A stretch of DNA of 64,000 nucleotides from PLOWO2-12-38-17 sp963709355 (GCA_963709355.1 CAVPVY010000005.1:1674001-1738000), one strand, 5' to 3'. Positions 45,942 to 55,750 are shown, counted from the stretch's first letter. A program made the numbers and translations. Notes: generated by a model not told the origin, from the letters alone.

Positions 45942-46176
45942 CTTATGTAAAAGAAATTGTTAATGTAAAAAACTATAAATACAATCGAATTTAAAACGTA
46001 ATAACCTTTTCAAGATATGCTTTTACTGGCGAGCCACATGGCTGAATGAACGAAGAAAGCCTAAATTAAAACAAGGCATGTTAAAAGTTGAATGGTATAA
46101 TTAAGTAAAATATTAAAAAGCTTTTATACCTTTTACTATTATCTAACTATCCCCGTCTATAAAAGCTAAAAATATA

Positions 46177-46201
46177 AGACCCTGAACCTGATTCAGGGTC
46201 T
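46177..46201 (-). terminator. Terminator after spoVG
   Basis: Perfect 10-bp stem AGACCCTGAA (46177-46186) with TTCAGGGTCT (46192-46201). On the minus strand it is followed by TTATATTTTT, so it ends the ispE-spoVG transcript. The remaining part of the 331-bp gap 45942-46272 shows nothing else. Confidence 0.65.
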
Positions 46202-46272
46202 CAAACCCTTCGCAAAATTAAGAATAATAAACTAAAACTTAACTTGATTATTAATTGAATTATCTTGTAAAA

Positions 46273-46770
46273 CTAAAATAGTCCTTCCTGTTTTTTAACT
46301 TCTTTTTCCCTTAGTAAATCATTATTGATGTTCTCGTCCTCCTCGTAATCTAAGTCATCAAGGTCTTCGTATTTTGGAGGTTTGTAGCCAGGTTGTTTTG
46401 ATTTTTCAAGTTCTTCCTTATAAGATGCAAGAACCTTTTCCTGAATTTCTTCTCTGCATCTTGAATTTATTGGATGCGCTGTGTCCGCGTGTAATTTTAA
46501 TCTACCTGTACCTCTAGAAGCACGCTTTTCCTCAAGTTTACATCCGCAATCATTACAATATTTTGCCATTATGTGGTTCTTTCCACCGCACTTTAGACAT
46601 CTGTCAGTGAGTTTGCGACTGGGCATTGCAACAAACGGCCCTTTGTGTCCCTCGATGACTTTTAAATCTCTTACGACAAAATCGTTATCTATCGTAATGC
46701 TACAAAATGCCTGTAACCTGTTCTTCTTATTAGCTTCTGTTAACTTTACCCTCACTTCAGTAATATTCAC
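46273..46770 (-). CDS. spoVG: SpoVG-like regulator with inserted zinc ribbon
   Basis: A 165-residue SpoVG-family protein. The start NITEVRVKLTEANKKNRLQA, IEGHKGPFVAMPSRK and DTAHPINSRCREEIQEKVL are the family blocks; between them is an inserted C4 zinc ribbon (CLKCGGKNHIMAKYCNDCGC, about 58-77). The C-terminus is a long acidic tail. SpoVG binds DNA or RNA in Firmicutes and affects division and development. The ispE-spoVG pairing found in Firmicutes is kept here, with 32 bp between the genes. Confidence 0.9.
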   Translation of the reverse strand: MNITEVRVKLTEANKKNRLQAFCSITIDNDFVVRDLKVIEGHKGPFVAMPSRKLTDRCLKCGGKNHIMAKYCNDCGCKLEEKRASRGTGRLKLHADTAHPINSRCREEIQEKVLASYKEELEKSKQPGYKPPKYEDLDDLDYEEDENINNDLLREKEVKKQEGLF

Positions 46771-46802
46771 TGTTTCCCCCTTCCTGTTCTCACAACAATG
46801 TG

Positions 46803-47699
46803 CTAAAAATCATTGGTCACAACAAATACATCACCAACATTAAGCGCTCTTACTTTCTGTTCAATTTCCTTTATACCGTTTTCCCCCTTACATAAACCAT
46901 ATAACGATGAACCACTTCCAGATAAAAGTACGTTACAAAAATCAAACGAGTTTAAAATATCCCTGTTTCTGCCTAATTCTGGATAAAGTCTAAAAACAAC
47001 TTCTTCTAAACGATTGTGTAAGGAAGACCCTAGTTTTTCAGGACTTCCAGAGGATAAAGCTTTCAAAAAGAAGCTAACATCTTTCAAATTTTTTGTCAAG
47101 CTAATTTTAAAATTTTTATAGACCGTTGCAGTACTCACCTCAAATCTGGGATAAATTATTATGAAATAATATCTTAAGTCTATTGGGTATGGTGTAATAA
47201 CTTCGCCTCTTCCTCTACATATAGCCGTCTTTCCATAAACAAAAAAAGGGGTGTCGGAACCCAGCTTGCCTGCCAGTGTTACCAATTGTTTTTCATTAAA
47301 TCCAATTTGCCACAACTTGTTTAACCCGGCAAGTGTCGCTACTGCATCACTACTCCCACCGCCCAATCCAGCGCCAACCGGTATTCGTTTATCTAAGTGT
47401 AGCTTTACCCCCTTTTTAGTATTTGATTCTTTTTGTATTAAACGTACAGCCTTTAAGACAAGATTATCCTCTCCTGTTGTAAGTCCCGGTCTTGAACAAG
47501 TAAATTCTATACCCTCATCTCTATATTCCAAATAAATGTAATCAAATAGACTTACCTCCTGCATAACAGTTTCTATCTCATGAAAACCATCAGGTCGCTT
47601 ACCTAATATCTCGAGAAATAAGTTAATCTTTGCGGGAGCTGCAATCTTTATTCTGCCGTTTTCTTCCCAGAATTTCATTTCCGATATACCCCAAATCAA
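46803..47699 (-). CDS. ispE: 4-diphosphocytidyl-2-C-methylerythritol kinase
   Basis: A 298-residue GHMP kinase. Landmarks are IAAPAKINLFLEILGKRPDG, the ATP-binding PVGAGLGGGSSDAVATLAGL and the terminal LLSGSGSSLYGL. It phosphorylates CDP-methylerythritol in the MEP isoprenoid pathway. The Met at residue 8 (KFWEENGRIKIAAPAKIN) is an alternative start. It is followed by spoVG. Confidence 0.95.
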   Translation of the reverse strand: MIWGISEMKFWEENGRIKIAAPAKINLFLEILGKRPDGFHEIETVMQEVSLFDYIYLEYRDEGIEFTCSRPGLTTGEDNLVLKAVRLIQKESNTKKGVKLHLDKRIPVGAGLGGGSSDAVATLAGLNKLWQIGFNEKQLVTLAGKLGSDTPFFVYGKTAICRGRGEVITPYPIDLRYYFIIIYPRFEVSTATVYKNFKISLTKNLKDVSFFLKALSSGSPEKLGSSLHNRLEEVVFRLYPELGRNRDILNSFDFCNVLLSGSGSSLYGLCKGENGIKEIEQKVRALNVGDVFVVTNDF

Positions 47700-47909
47700 A
47701 AGTAATTAAAAATAATTTGCTGCGTTCTCAAATATGATTATAATAAATATTAAATAAATTTCTCTATTAGTATTTCGAATCTTGATATTACATTAAAGAA
47801 TTAAAAGATACTATTAAGAAAATTGGAACTACTATTATATAGTTAAAAATATTACTTTAAAAAATATGATTTATTATCAACCAGATAAATTTATTATTCA
47901 ATAACAGAA

Positions 47910-50900
47910 ATGCTATCCGTTAAAACTGCACAATACCATCCTTCACTTGAAAACTCGCTAATAGATACAATCAAGTCATTCAAAGAAGCCGACCCTTTAA
48001 CGCCGCTTCTTGTTGTATCACCAACAAATTGGATGCTGAACAGACTCCAGGAGCGTGTCTCACAGGAAACCACTGCTTGCATTAATATTCACTTCATGAA
48101 TTTTTACGCATTAGCAAACGAAATATGCAGATGGTCAGGCATAGATATCGGTAGAGTTGTTAAACAATCGTTTGTATATGAATGTATTATACAAGAATTA
48201 TTAAAGCAACAAACAACCACCAATACCGCTCTTTTAAAAAATATGTTCTCAATGCCTACCCACCCGAAATACCTTTTTAATGTTATGCAGGACCTTATGG
48301 ACGCCAATATGTGTGCTACTGACCTAAAGGCAGTCATCAAAGAAGGCCTTATTGATGGCGAAGAACCCCAGAAACTCTATAACATAGCACACCTTTACGA
48401 TATATTTATCCAGCGATTAAATGCCATGAATATATCTTATTACTCAGATGTATATCGGTTTGCCGCTTCTGGTGCGAAAGATTCTAAATTTTTGAAATCC
48501 TTTACACGTATTTTAGCATATGGTTTCTACGACCTCACGGGCGTTGAACAGGATTTGTGGGGAGAAATTTTCAGATTTTTTCCAACCACATTGTTTCTTC
48601 CTTATCAGAAAGAACATAATGCATTCACCTACGTAAAAAATTTCTTCGAATCGTTTGTGTTAAGATTTGCACGTAGCATAGAAGAATTGCCCGAAGATAA
48701 TTTACAAGGATTTTCATGTTTATTGATATCCGAATTAAAAGAACATGCCAACAACATAAATCCTTCCCTTGAAAAGCTGATAAACGAGAAAAAATCAATC
48801 ATAAAGACTATAAATGTATCAGGTAAAAAAGACGAATTATGGACTGTTGCCAAGGAGATACTTAAACTAGCAGACGAAGGTTATAAGATGGAAGAAATCG
48901 GTGTGGTCGCAAGAACTCTCGAACCATATACTGAAGCCATAAACAAAATATTCAAGGAACATAATATTCCGTTTATAACAAGTGTACAGGAACCCATAGA
49001 AAAGTACCCGCTTGTGAAAGCCATTCAACAATTACTTCTGCTAAAACGCGAAAACTACTATCGCCCTGCAGTTATTGAATTGCTCCGCTCGCCTTACTTT
49101 AAGATCCCAGCAGCCGGACATAAAGGAACTATTCCACGCACAGACCAATGGGACCTCTTAAGCAGAAAGCTGTATATTCGGGGCGATATTAATTGTTGGC
49201 TATCCAGGCTAAAACAGGCAAAATCAAAATTGTCAGAATTCAACAAACCTGATAACAAAATTAATTCAGGCTGCTCCGAAGACAACTATGAAGCAAAAGG
49301 CTACATTCACATTCCAGCAATACAAATTGAATTCCTTGAAAACATTCTTAGTAAATTATCAAACGACCTCTCATCCATCCCAGAAAAGGCATCATGGTCA
49401 GTTATGAGCGAAAGAGTAGAACAACTTATAAAGAGTTACATTTCTTTGCCTTTCGAAGGTATCAATTCAGATGAACAAAACAGAGTACAGTTAATCATGG
49501 ATAAAATCTTTGGATTATTACATTTTTTATACACTATTGATTGTCTTAGTGAAGAGGTAACACAGGATCAGTTTATAGATACTTTCATTGATGCATGCCG
49601 GCATGAAGTTTTACCCCTAGGTTATGAAAATTGCAAGGGAGTAAAGGTACTCGACGCAATGTCCGCACGTGGCATTCAATTTCGTGCTTTATTCATACTT
49701 GGACTTAACGAAAAGGTATTCCCGCGCGCCATCTCTGAAGAACCTTTTCTGAGAGACCACACCCGTCGTAAACTTTGCGAAGTGCTTGGTAATTATATCC
49801 CGGAGAAACTTAAAGGATACGAAGAAGAACGCTTACTCTTCTATTTCCTGCTGAATGCCGCCAGGGAACGACTCTATCTCATCTACGAACGTTCGGATGA
49901 AGCGGGAAAACCAAGAATCCCTTCCCACTACCTTATGGATATTTTACAAAACATCAAAGCCGCAAATAAAATAAATGCCTGCTTAACGGATAAATCCGCA
50001 TTCGAAATTTATGTCTCACGCAGTATCAGAGAAAAATTACATAACAAAGAAATTCCACTGCTAACCCCTGGGGAAATTGGTATCAGGCTGGCGCTTGAAC
50101 ATATTGAATTCGTACCTTTCTTAAAAACATTTGGAAAAGATCAGAATCTATTCAATCGTCTTAAAACTGCATCAGATAACGTAGAAAACTACAAGACCTG
50201 CCTAACAGCATACGATGGAATTGTTGGCGATATGTCCGGATGGTGGAATGAAAGGATGCATCAAAGTTTCAGCCCCACAAGCATGGAGACCTTTGGATTA
50301 TGTCCTTTTAAATACTTCCTTAAGAAAATCCTGGAACTCGAAGTTTTTGAGGAACCAGAAACAATCGAATTAATACCAGCAATTGACCTTGGCACCCTCT
50401 ACCACAATATTTTACGTGACCTCTATAACATTTTAATAGAGAAAAGATATTTTAATGAAACAAGGACAAAAGAAATAAATCCCATGGAGCTTTTACAAGA
50501 TATAACCAAAAAACACTTTGAAAGAATAGAAAGCGAGCTGCCAATTCCCTATCCTGTCCTGTGGGAAGTTAAAAAAGATGAGATATTAACCTTTTTAAAA
50601 AGATTCGTGCAATGGGACATTGAACAGATTAAACAAGAGGGTTATATCCCATCCTACATTGAACAAACGGTAAAACTGGGTCTTCACAATAATATAATGA
50701 AATATCTTTCAGAATACTTGGAATTCCATGGTTGTCGAAAGATAAAGTTTGGTGGAAAGATTGACCGTATAGACTTAAAAATTTCAAAGGATAAGGTTGA
50801 CTTTCGAGTGATTGATTACAAATCTGGAAAGTTTTCCAACGAAAATCCACTGAAGTCTGCAATTCGCGGCAAGAAGCTTCAACTTCCGTTCTATATTATA

Positions 50901-51272
50901 ATGGCTGAACACTTCTTGAGAGAAGAATTAAAGAAGGGACACCTGACCGACAAGGATATAAATTTTGAAAAGGCATCCCTTGTCTATCTTGCACATGATG
51001 AATTAGATGAGAAATCAATAAAAGGGAAAGATTGGGAAGAAATTAAAGATCAATGTCTGGAAACGTTAAGGGAATTCTTGCAATATATCCGTAACGGCAT
51101 TTTCCCCGTTTCACTTGATGAGGATACCCAGAAATGTTCTTGGTGTGAGTTCATTACCGTTTGCCGCAGGAGTAATCACCCACTGCAGTTCCGGCTTGGG
51201 AAAGATGCAAGGCTCAATAGATTTCGAGAAATTTGCAATCTGAGTGTTAAAAAAAAGAATAGCAATTCATAA
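47910..51272 (+). CDS. AddB-like helicase-nuclease subunit
   Basis: A 1120-residue protein of the AddB/RexB or PD-(D/E)XK type. The first 750 residues are a helicase-like fold with degenerate motifs (no clear P-loop; VVSPTNWMLNRLQERV at the Walker A place), and residues 795-1105 are the nuclease. The nuclease shows FGGKIDRIDLKISKDKVDF, VIDYKSGKF and QLPFYI, the DxK-type active site. Cys in FGLCPFKYFLKK and CSWCEFITVCRR near the C-terminus would bind the 4Fe-4S cluster of AddB nucleases. It should work with an AddA helicase (not in this window) on double-strand breaks. Confidence 0.85.
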   Translation: MLSVKTAQYHPSLENSLIDTIKSFKEADPLTPLLVVSPTNWMLNRLQERVSQETTACINIHFMNFYALANEICRWSGIDIGRVVKQSFVYECIIQELLKQQTTTNTALLKNMFSMPTHPKYLFNVMQDLMDANMCATDLKAVIKEGLIDGEEPQKLYNIAHLYDIFIQRLNAMNISYYSDVYRFAASGAKDSKFLKSFTRILAYGFYDLTGVEQDLWGEIFRFFPTTLFLPYQKEHNAFTYVKNFFESFVLRFARSIEELPEDNLQGFSCLLISELKEHANNINPSLEKLINEKKSIIKTINVSGKKDELWTVAKEILKLADEGYKMEEIGVVARTLEPYTEAINKIFKEHNIPFITSVQEPIEKYPLVKAIQQLLLLKRENYYRPAVIELLRSPYFKIPAAGHKGTIPRTDQWDLLSRKLYIRGDINCWLSRLKQAKSKLSEFNKPDNKINSGCSEDNYEAKGYIHIPAIQIEFLENILSKLSNDLSSIPEKASWSVMSERVEQLIKSYISLPFEGINSDEQNRVQLIMDKIFGLLHFLYTIDCLSEEVTQDQFIDTFIDACRHEVLPLGYENCKGVKVLDAMSARGIQFRALFILGLNEKVFPRAISEEPFLRDHTRRKLCEVLGNYIPEKLKGYEEERLLFYFLLNAARERLYLIYERSDEAGKPRIPSHYLMDILQNIKAANKINACLTDKSAFEIYVSRSIREKLHNKEIPLLTPGEIGIRLALEHIEFVPFLKTFGKDQNLFNRLKTASDNVENYKTCLTAYDGIVGDMSGWWNERMHQSFSPTSMETFGLCPFKYFLKKILELEVFEEPETIELIPAIDLGTLYHNILRDLYNILIEKRYFNETRTKEINPMELLQDITKKHFERIESELPIPYPVLWEVKKDEILTFLKRFVQWDIEQIKQEGYIPSYIEQTVKLGLHNNIMKYLSEYLEFHGCRKIKFGGKIDRIDLKISKDKVDFRVIDYKSGKFSNENPLKSAIRGKKLQLPFYIIMAEHFLREELKKGHLTDKDINFEKASLVYLAHDELDEKSIKGKDWEEIKDQCLETLREFLQYIRNGIFPVSLDEDTQKCSWCEFITVCRRSNHPLQFRLGKDARLNRFREICNLSVKKKNSNS

Positions 51273-51705
51273 AACAGTATCAAAAAACAACAACATAGTT
51301 CCGCTATATTTGAAAAAATAAATTGAATTATTAACATTTTAAAGGATAATAACTTCGTCCAGCAGTTTTAGATATCTCGGTACAATAAATCTTTTGAAAT
51401 CAATGAGAACCTTTTAAATTTACAACAACAAATGTAATTGCAATATCAACGGCTAAATTATATAACCTTTCAAAGAGAATCTATAATTTTAAGTTGGGTT
51501 CTTTGTTACGCTCAAACGCCGCCATGAACAAGGTGAATAAATGACAAGATGTCATGCAGAACCCTTCGCTTTTGTCATGCTGAACGAAGTGAAGAATCAG
51601 GGCTTCGTGCTCACGACAGACGCCGCGAAGCGTCTTGTCATTGTTTGTTTGAAATTCCTTAACATTAAATTACCATCACTGTGTAAAAAATAGAACAAGT
51701 TAACC
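51273..51705. other. Intergenic region with dispersed-repeat motif
   Basis: No gene. At 51570-51600 it holds GTCATGCTGAACGAAGTGAA followed by GAATC, a short sequence often seen as an interspersed repeat in unrelated bacteria, followed by the small hairpin GACGC/GCGTC (about 51619-51634). The rest is AT-rich. Confidence 0.5.
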
Positions 51706-53169
51706 ATGAAGCTAACCGAACCGCCCATATTTGAAAGGTCATCACCTGGCAGACGCTGTTTCGTTTTGCCCGCCTGTGACGTGCCTGAAAGACCTTTAAC
51801 AGACTTCATTCCACAAAATATGCTGAGAAAACAGGAAACTCAATTGCCTGAAGTATCAGAAATAGACCTTGTACGGCATTTTACAAAAATCTCTCAGATG
51901 AACTACAGCGTTGACACCAACTTTTATCCACTGGGTTCATGCACGATGAAATATAACCCCAAAATTAATGAAGACGCCTCACGTCTTGAGGGTTTTACAA
52001 AACTACATCCATATCAACCCACAGAATATTGCCAGGGTATTTTGCAGTTGCTTTATGAATTTGAACAGATGCTCAAAGAAATCACAGGGATGTCTGCCTT
52101 CACATTACAACCCTCTGCCGGCGCTCACGGTGAATTAACGGGTATGCTGATTATACATGCCTATATGGATAAAAGGGGTGAAAACAGACATAAAATTCTA
52201 ATCCCTGATTCTGCGCACGGCACCAATCCCGCATCAGCAGCATTATGCGGTTATAAAACACAATCAATTAAATCAAATACAAACGGACTCATTGACCTGA
52301 AAACCCTGAAAGAGGCATTTACAAACGATACAGCGGCATTAATGGTAACAAACCCAAACACACTGGGACTCTTTGAAAAAGACATCCTTGAAATATGTAA
52401 AATTGTTCATGATGCAGGAGGACTTGTTTATTGTGACGGGGCGAATATGAATGCGCTTATGGGCATAGCCAGGCCGAAAGATATGGGGATTGATATCCTG
52501 CACCTGAATCTACACAAGACCTTTTCCACGCCGCATGGCGGCGGAGGACCCGGCGCTGGACCCTTGGGTGTAACCGATGCGCTTAAACCATTCCTCCCAA
52601 TACCACGAATTGAATTGAATAATAACAATTACATCCTGAATTATAATTACCCGGATTCTATAGGCAGGGTCAGGGCTTTTTATGGTCATATTGGCGTAAT
52701 AATCAGGGCATACACCTATCTGTTGTCCCTGGGTAAAGAAGGCGTACGCAAGGCAGGAGAATATGCAGTCTTAAACGCCAATTATTTGCGACACAAATTA
52801 GAAAAATATTATGACATTCCTTACGGTAAGGCGTGTATGCACGAATTCGTCCTCTCTGCAAAAAAGCAAAAGAAGAATAATGTTTCTGCGTTAGATATCG
52901 CAAAGAGACTATTGGATTACGGCTTTCATGCGCCAACGATATACTTCCCACTAATTGTTGAAGAGGCGATGATGATAGAGCCTACTGAGACAGAATCACG
53001 CGAAACGCTTGATGCATTTGCTGATGCAATGGTAAAGATAGCGGAAGAGATTGAACGCCAGCCTGAAGTGATTCGTAATTCACCCCAAACCACGCCCATC
53101 AGCCGTCCGGATGAAGTCAAGGCCGCCCGCGAGCTAAAGCTTAGGTGGGAAATGGGTAAAATCTCGTAA
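51706..53169 (+). CDS. gcvPB: Glycine dehydrogenase (decarboxylating) subunit 2
   Basis: A 487-residue P-protein C-terminal subunit. It has SCTMKYNPKINE, the PLP lysine in HLNLHKTFSTPHGGGGPGAG, and DSAHGTNPASAALCGY. With GcvPA it decarboxylates glycine and passes the aminomethyl group to the H-protein. gcvPA and gcvH are not seen in this window. Its last 22 codons, RPDEVKAARELKLRWEMGKIS, recur in altered form at 53843-53907, flanking a toxin-antitoxin module. Confidence 0.95.
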   Translation: MKLTEPPIFERSSPGRRCFVLPACDVPERPLTDFIPQNMLRKQETQLPEVSEIDLVRHFTKISQMNYSVDTNFYPLGSCTMKYNPKINEDASRLEGFTKLHPYQPTEYCQGILQLLYEFEQMLKEITGMSAFTLQPSAGAHGELTGMLIIHAYMDKRGENRHKILIPDSAHGTNPASAALCGYKTQSIKSNTNGLIDLKTLKEAFTNDTAALMVTNPNTLGLFEKDILEICKIVHDAGGLVYCDGANMNALMGIARPKDMGIDILHLNLHKTFSTPHGGGGPGAGPLGVTDALKPFLPIPRIELNNNNYILNYNYPDSIGRVRAFYGHIGVIIRAYTYLLSLGKEGVRKAGEYAVLNANYLRHKLEKYYDIPYGKACMHEFVLSAKKQKKNNVSALDIAKRLLDYGFHAPTIYFPLIVEEAMMIEPTETESRETLDAFADAMVKIAEEIERQPEVIRNSPQTTPISRPDEVKAARELKLRWEMGKIS

Positions 53170-53330
53170 TAATTCACCACAGAGATAAATAACAAAATAA
53201 TATAACTCCACTTTTATAAATCTTCCTTATTCATTCTCATTCTTTTCCCTTGATTCACGCTACCAATGTTATTATATTTACGAATATAGTAGTATCGCTT
53301 ATAGGTATGAGCAAACAACGGAGGTAAATC

Positions 53331-53549
53331 ATGACAAAATTATTGGAAAAGGCATTTGCAGAAGCTTCAAAACTTCCAGACATCGAACAAAACGCATTGG
53401 CAAAATGGCTGCTGCAGGAACTCGAGGCGGAAAGGAAATGGGAAGAGTCGTTTGCTGCGTCTGAGGATATACTTGAACGGCTTGCCGATGAAGCGCTTGA
53501 GGCCAATAGACAAGGCAAGACAACGCCCTTGGATATTAATAAATTGTGA
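53331..53549 (+). CDS. Antitoxin of ParE/RelE-like module
   Basis: A 72-residue helical, acidic protein with GGAGG at 53320 as a good ribosome site. It has the profile of small antitoxins that precede ParE/RelE toxins (DIEQNALAKWLLQELEAERK, then a basic-acidic tail QGKTTPLDINKL). The downstream toxin gene starts within its stop codon (4-bp overlap). A short palindrome TATATT-tacg-AATATA lies about 60 bp upstream and could be its operator. Confidence 0.8.
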   Translation: MTKLLEKAFAEASKLPDIEQNALAKWLLQELEAERKWEESFAASEDILERLADEALEANRQGKTTPLDINKL

Positions 53550-53824
53550 AATCCAAAACAACAGACCGTTTCTGGAAGTGTTATAGCGAATTATCGGTTA
53601 CGATCAAGAAACAAGCAAAAAAGGCATACAGGCTCTTTATAAGTGATCCATACCATCCTGGCTTGCATTTCAAGCGGATACATTCAAGTCAGCCAATATT
53701 TTCAGTACGAATTACAAGGGATTACCGTGCTATAGGAATTTTGCATGATAACGAAATACTATGGTTTTGGATTGGTTCTCATTCAGAGTATGGCAAGTTA
53801 TTAAGGCAATTGAGAAACGCCTAA
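53546..53824 (+). CDS. ParE/RelE-superfamily toxin
   Basis: A 92-residue toxin of the RelE/ParE fold that starts at GTG inside the antitoxin stop. The layout is an N-terminal helical pair (IKKQAKKAYRLFISDPYHPG), HFKRIHSSQPIFSVRITRDY and RAIGILHDNEILWFWIGSHS, with the terminal Glu-Tyr EYGKLLRQL. Its exact target (mRNA or gyrase) is not clear. The pair sits between the two copies of the gcvPB tail. Confidence 0.8.
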   Translation: MKSKTTDRFWKCYSELSVTIKKQAKKAYRLFISDPYHPGLHFKRIHSSQPIFSVRITRDYRAIGILHDNEILWFWIGSHSEYGKLLRQLRNA

Positions 53825-53842
53825 CAAGTCAATACGGCAGAG

Positions 53843-53907
53843 AGCCAGATAAGGTCAAGTTCACCCGCAAACCAAAGCTGAGATTGGAAATGGGTAAAAT
53901 CTCGTAA
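53843..53907 (+). pseudogene. Second copy of gcvPB 3' end
   Basis: Plus-strand frame PDKVKFTRKPKLRLEMGKIS then stop aligns with the gcvPB terminus PDEVKAARELKLRWEMGKIS, and the following TAATAATTCAC is the same in both. The two tails with trailer bracket 53190-53840, so the toxin-antitoxin module was inserted at the gene's 3' end. The copies differ at many bases, so the event is old or the tail came with the insert. Confidence 0.75.
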
Positions 53908-53940
53908 TAATTCACTACAGATAGGGATAAATTACTACAG

Positions 53941-55402
53941 TACTTTGTTAAAACTTAAGCGGCGAATTTTTTCTTCAATCGTTTCGATTTTATTTTGAAA
54001 TAGTCACGAGCAAGATATTCATTCTTTGATAGTGTGCTTGTTGAGGCGAATTCAAGCAGGGAGTTAATAGCCAGTTTGAATTCATTGAAGGTTGTGGGTT
54101 TTGTTTCAAGGATTTTGTCGAGATAGGCATTTTGTTTGATCCAGTAGACAAGAGTCCATGCAATAAGGCAGAGATTCCAGTATCGTTCGATTTTTGCAAT
54201 GTGCCTTACTTGGTAGTGATCAAAGTAAAAGGTATCTTTTAATTCCCTGAAACACTGTTCAATACCCCAACGAAGTAAGTAGTTGGCAATAACGGTCTTT
54301 GCAGAAGCACTGAGTTGGTTGGTGACAAGGATGTGACAGATAGTATAATCATCCTTGTTCCACTTATCGAGAACCACTACGAACTTCAAAGGTATATCAC
54401 AATCTTTCAGCTTTGCCTCAAAAGAGTACGTTCTATAGGAAACTTCAGAGCCATCCGCAGTTTTGAATCTGATAGATTTGGTTTTATGCCGGTAATGCTT
54501 TTGGATGAGGGTAACGATCTCATCTGATTTTACACAACACCGTGTTTTTTTAGTCGGATGGTACATGAAGATATTTCTGTTGGACTTTATTTCAGAAAAG
54601 AAGATTTTCTTTCGTAAGTGGATGTGTTCAAGGAAATGAGTTGCGGCATACCATGAATCAAAGGCAACGGCAGAGAAATCAAAGGTTTCAAGAGACTTAT
54701 CAAAGAGTTCTTTTGCAATTTGAATTTTGTCTTTAAACAGAGGATTGCTTTCTCCACCGGAGAATTCGCTGGAGGAAAGATAAGGAATAATGTCAATGGG
54801 AAAATGTTTTGCTGGTGAGACGAAGGCAATACCTACGCCAACATTACAAACTTCCTCCCTTTTGAGTGGGCTACAGTATTGCCACTTTGCGCCCTCGGTC
54901 TTCTTTGCAAAGGGTTTTGGGCAACCGGTGTCATCGATGGCAAGAAGTCCGTCTTTAGTGGAGGCAGTGGTTCTTTGCTTTTGAATGATTTCTAGTCTCT
55001 TGAGTTTGATAGCTTGGATATCCCATTTTGAGTCGGAGAAAAAGTATTGGAGTTTCTGATAATCAGTATGGGTTGCTTTAGCCATAGCATCAAGTGAATT
55101 TCTCTTGTAGTCTTTGAACAAGGCATAAATGACAAGGGTAAACATGGCCATTTGTTTTTTGCTGAAGCACGAGGAGAAGTGTTTCAGGAATTTGTTTAAC
55201 AGAGAGATATTTGCACCGAAGATACTCAAATCCTTTGCTCCTGTTGTTGGTTGACCGAAAAGTTCACAAGTGCAATTAATAGCAGGAGTAAGGGAATAAG
55301 TCAAGTGCAAAATGTGTCGCAAAGCATTGATTTGTGGTAAGTTAGGTCGAACTCTACTTATGACTTGAAAATATTTTTTAACAAACGTTTTTTAACAAAG
55401 TA
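53941..55402. mobile_element. IS element, IS4/IS701-like
   Basis: A 1462-bp element with perfect 13-bp terminal inverted repeats TACTTTGTTAAAA (53941-53953 and 55390-55402) around one transposase gene. No target duplication is visible directly outside the ends. A second TTTTTTAACAAA lies just inside the right end (about 55374-55385). Confidence 0.75.
53955..55322 (-). CDS. IS4/IS701-like DDE transposase
   Basis: A 455-residue DDE transposase. The first catalytic Asp is in GLLAIDDTGCPKPFAKKTEG, the second in FSAVAFDSWYAATHF, and the Glu in RWGIEQCFRELKDTFYFDHY, in the YREK-like context of the IS4 superfamily. The IDDTG start of the DDE domain resembles IS701-type elements. The gene is intact, so the element may still move. 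Confidence 0.85.
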   Translation of the reverse strand: MRHILHLTYSLTPAINCTCELFGQPTTGAKDLSIFGANISLLNKFLKHFSSCFSKKQMAMFTLVIYALFKDYKRNSLDAMAKATHTDYQKLQYFFSDSKWDIQAIKLKRLEIIQKQRTTASTKDGLLAIDDTGCPKPFAKKTEGAKWQYCSPLKREEVCNVGVGIAFVSPAKHFPIDIIPYLSSSEFSGGESNPLFKDKIQIAKELFDKSLETFDFSAVAFDSWYAATHFLEHIHLRKKIFFSEIKSNRNIFMYHPTKKTRCCVKSDEIVTLIQKHYRHKTKSIRFKTADGSEVSYRTYSFEAKLKDCDIPLKFVVVLDKWNKDDYTICHILVTNQLSASAKTVIANYLLRWGIEQCFRELKDTFYFDHYQVRHIAKIERYWNLCLIAWTLVYWIKQNAYLDKILETKPTTFNEFKLAINSLLEFASTSTLSKNEYLARDYFKIKSKRLKKKFAA

Positions 55403-55750
55403 ATGTTACTAAATCGTTTCCCCAAGTGTTGCAGTTCATTATTGAGTGTGCCCATTTCAAAATAGCAACATCACACATATTATATTTAGTTAATTGATTG
55501 ATTGATTGTAAAATTATCCCTCGATTTGAGAGCTAAAGAGCTTACAAACCCAAAAAATTACCTATAAAGACATCCATGATCAATCATGGGATGCAAAGAT
55601 TATTAGTTTCTTCCTTGCCATGAAAATTCATTTATGGTAATAGACGATTTACATTTGAAATGGCTTTTTACAAGGAAATGCATAAAAACTATCATGATAA
55701 TGGCAAATCATGCGTGACCAGGAAACGCCAAGTTAAGGATCTTTCTTAAC
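55403..55750 (+). other. Two decayed GEMM-riboswitch-like pieces
   Basis: At about 55570-55600 CCATGATCAATCATGG is followed by GATGCAAAG, and at about 55698-55732 GGCAAATCATGCGTGACC is followed by AGGAAACGCCAAG. Both look like worn copies of the c-di-GMP-I aptamer core found intact at 56041. Neither has the GNRA loop plus full core. No gene follows either one directly. Confidence 0.4.
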
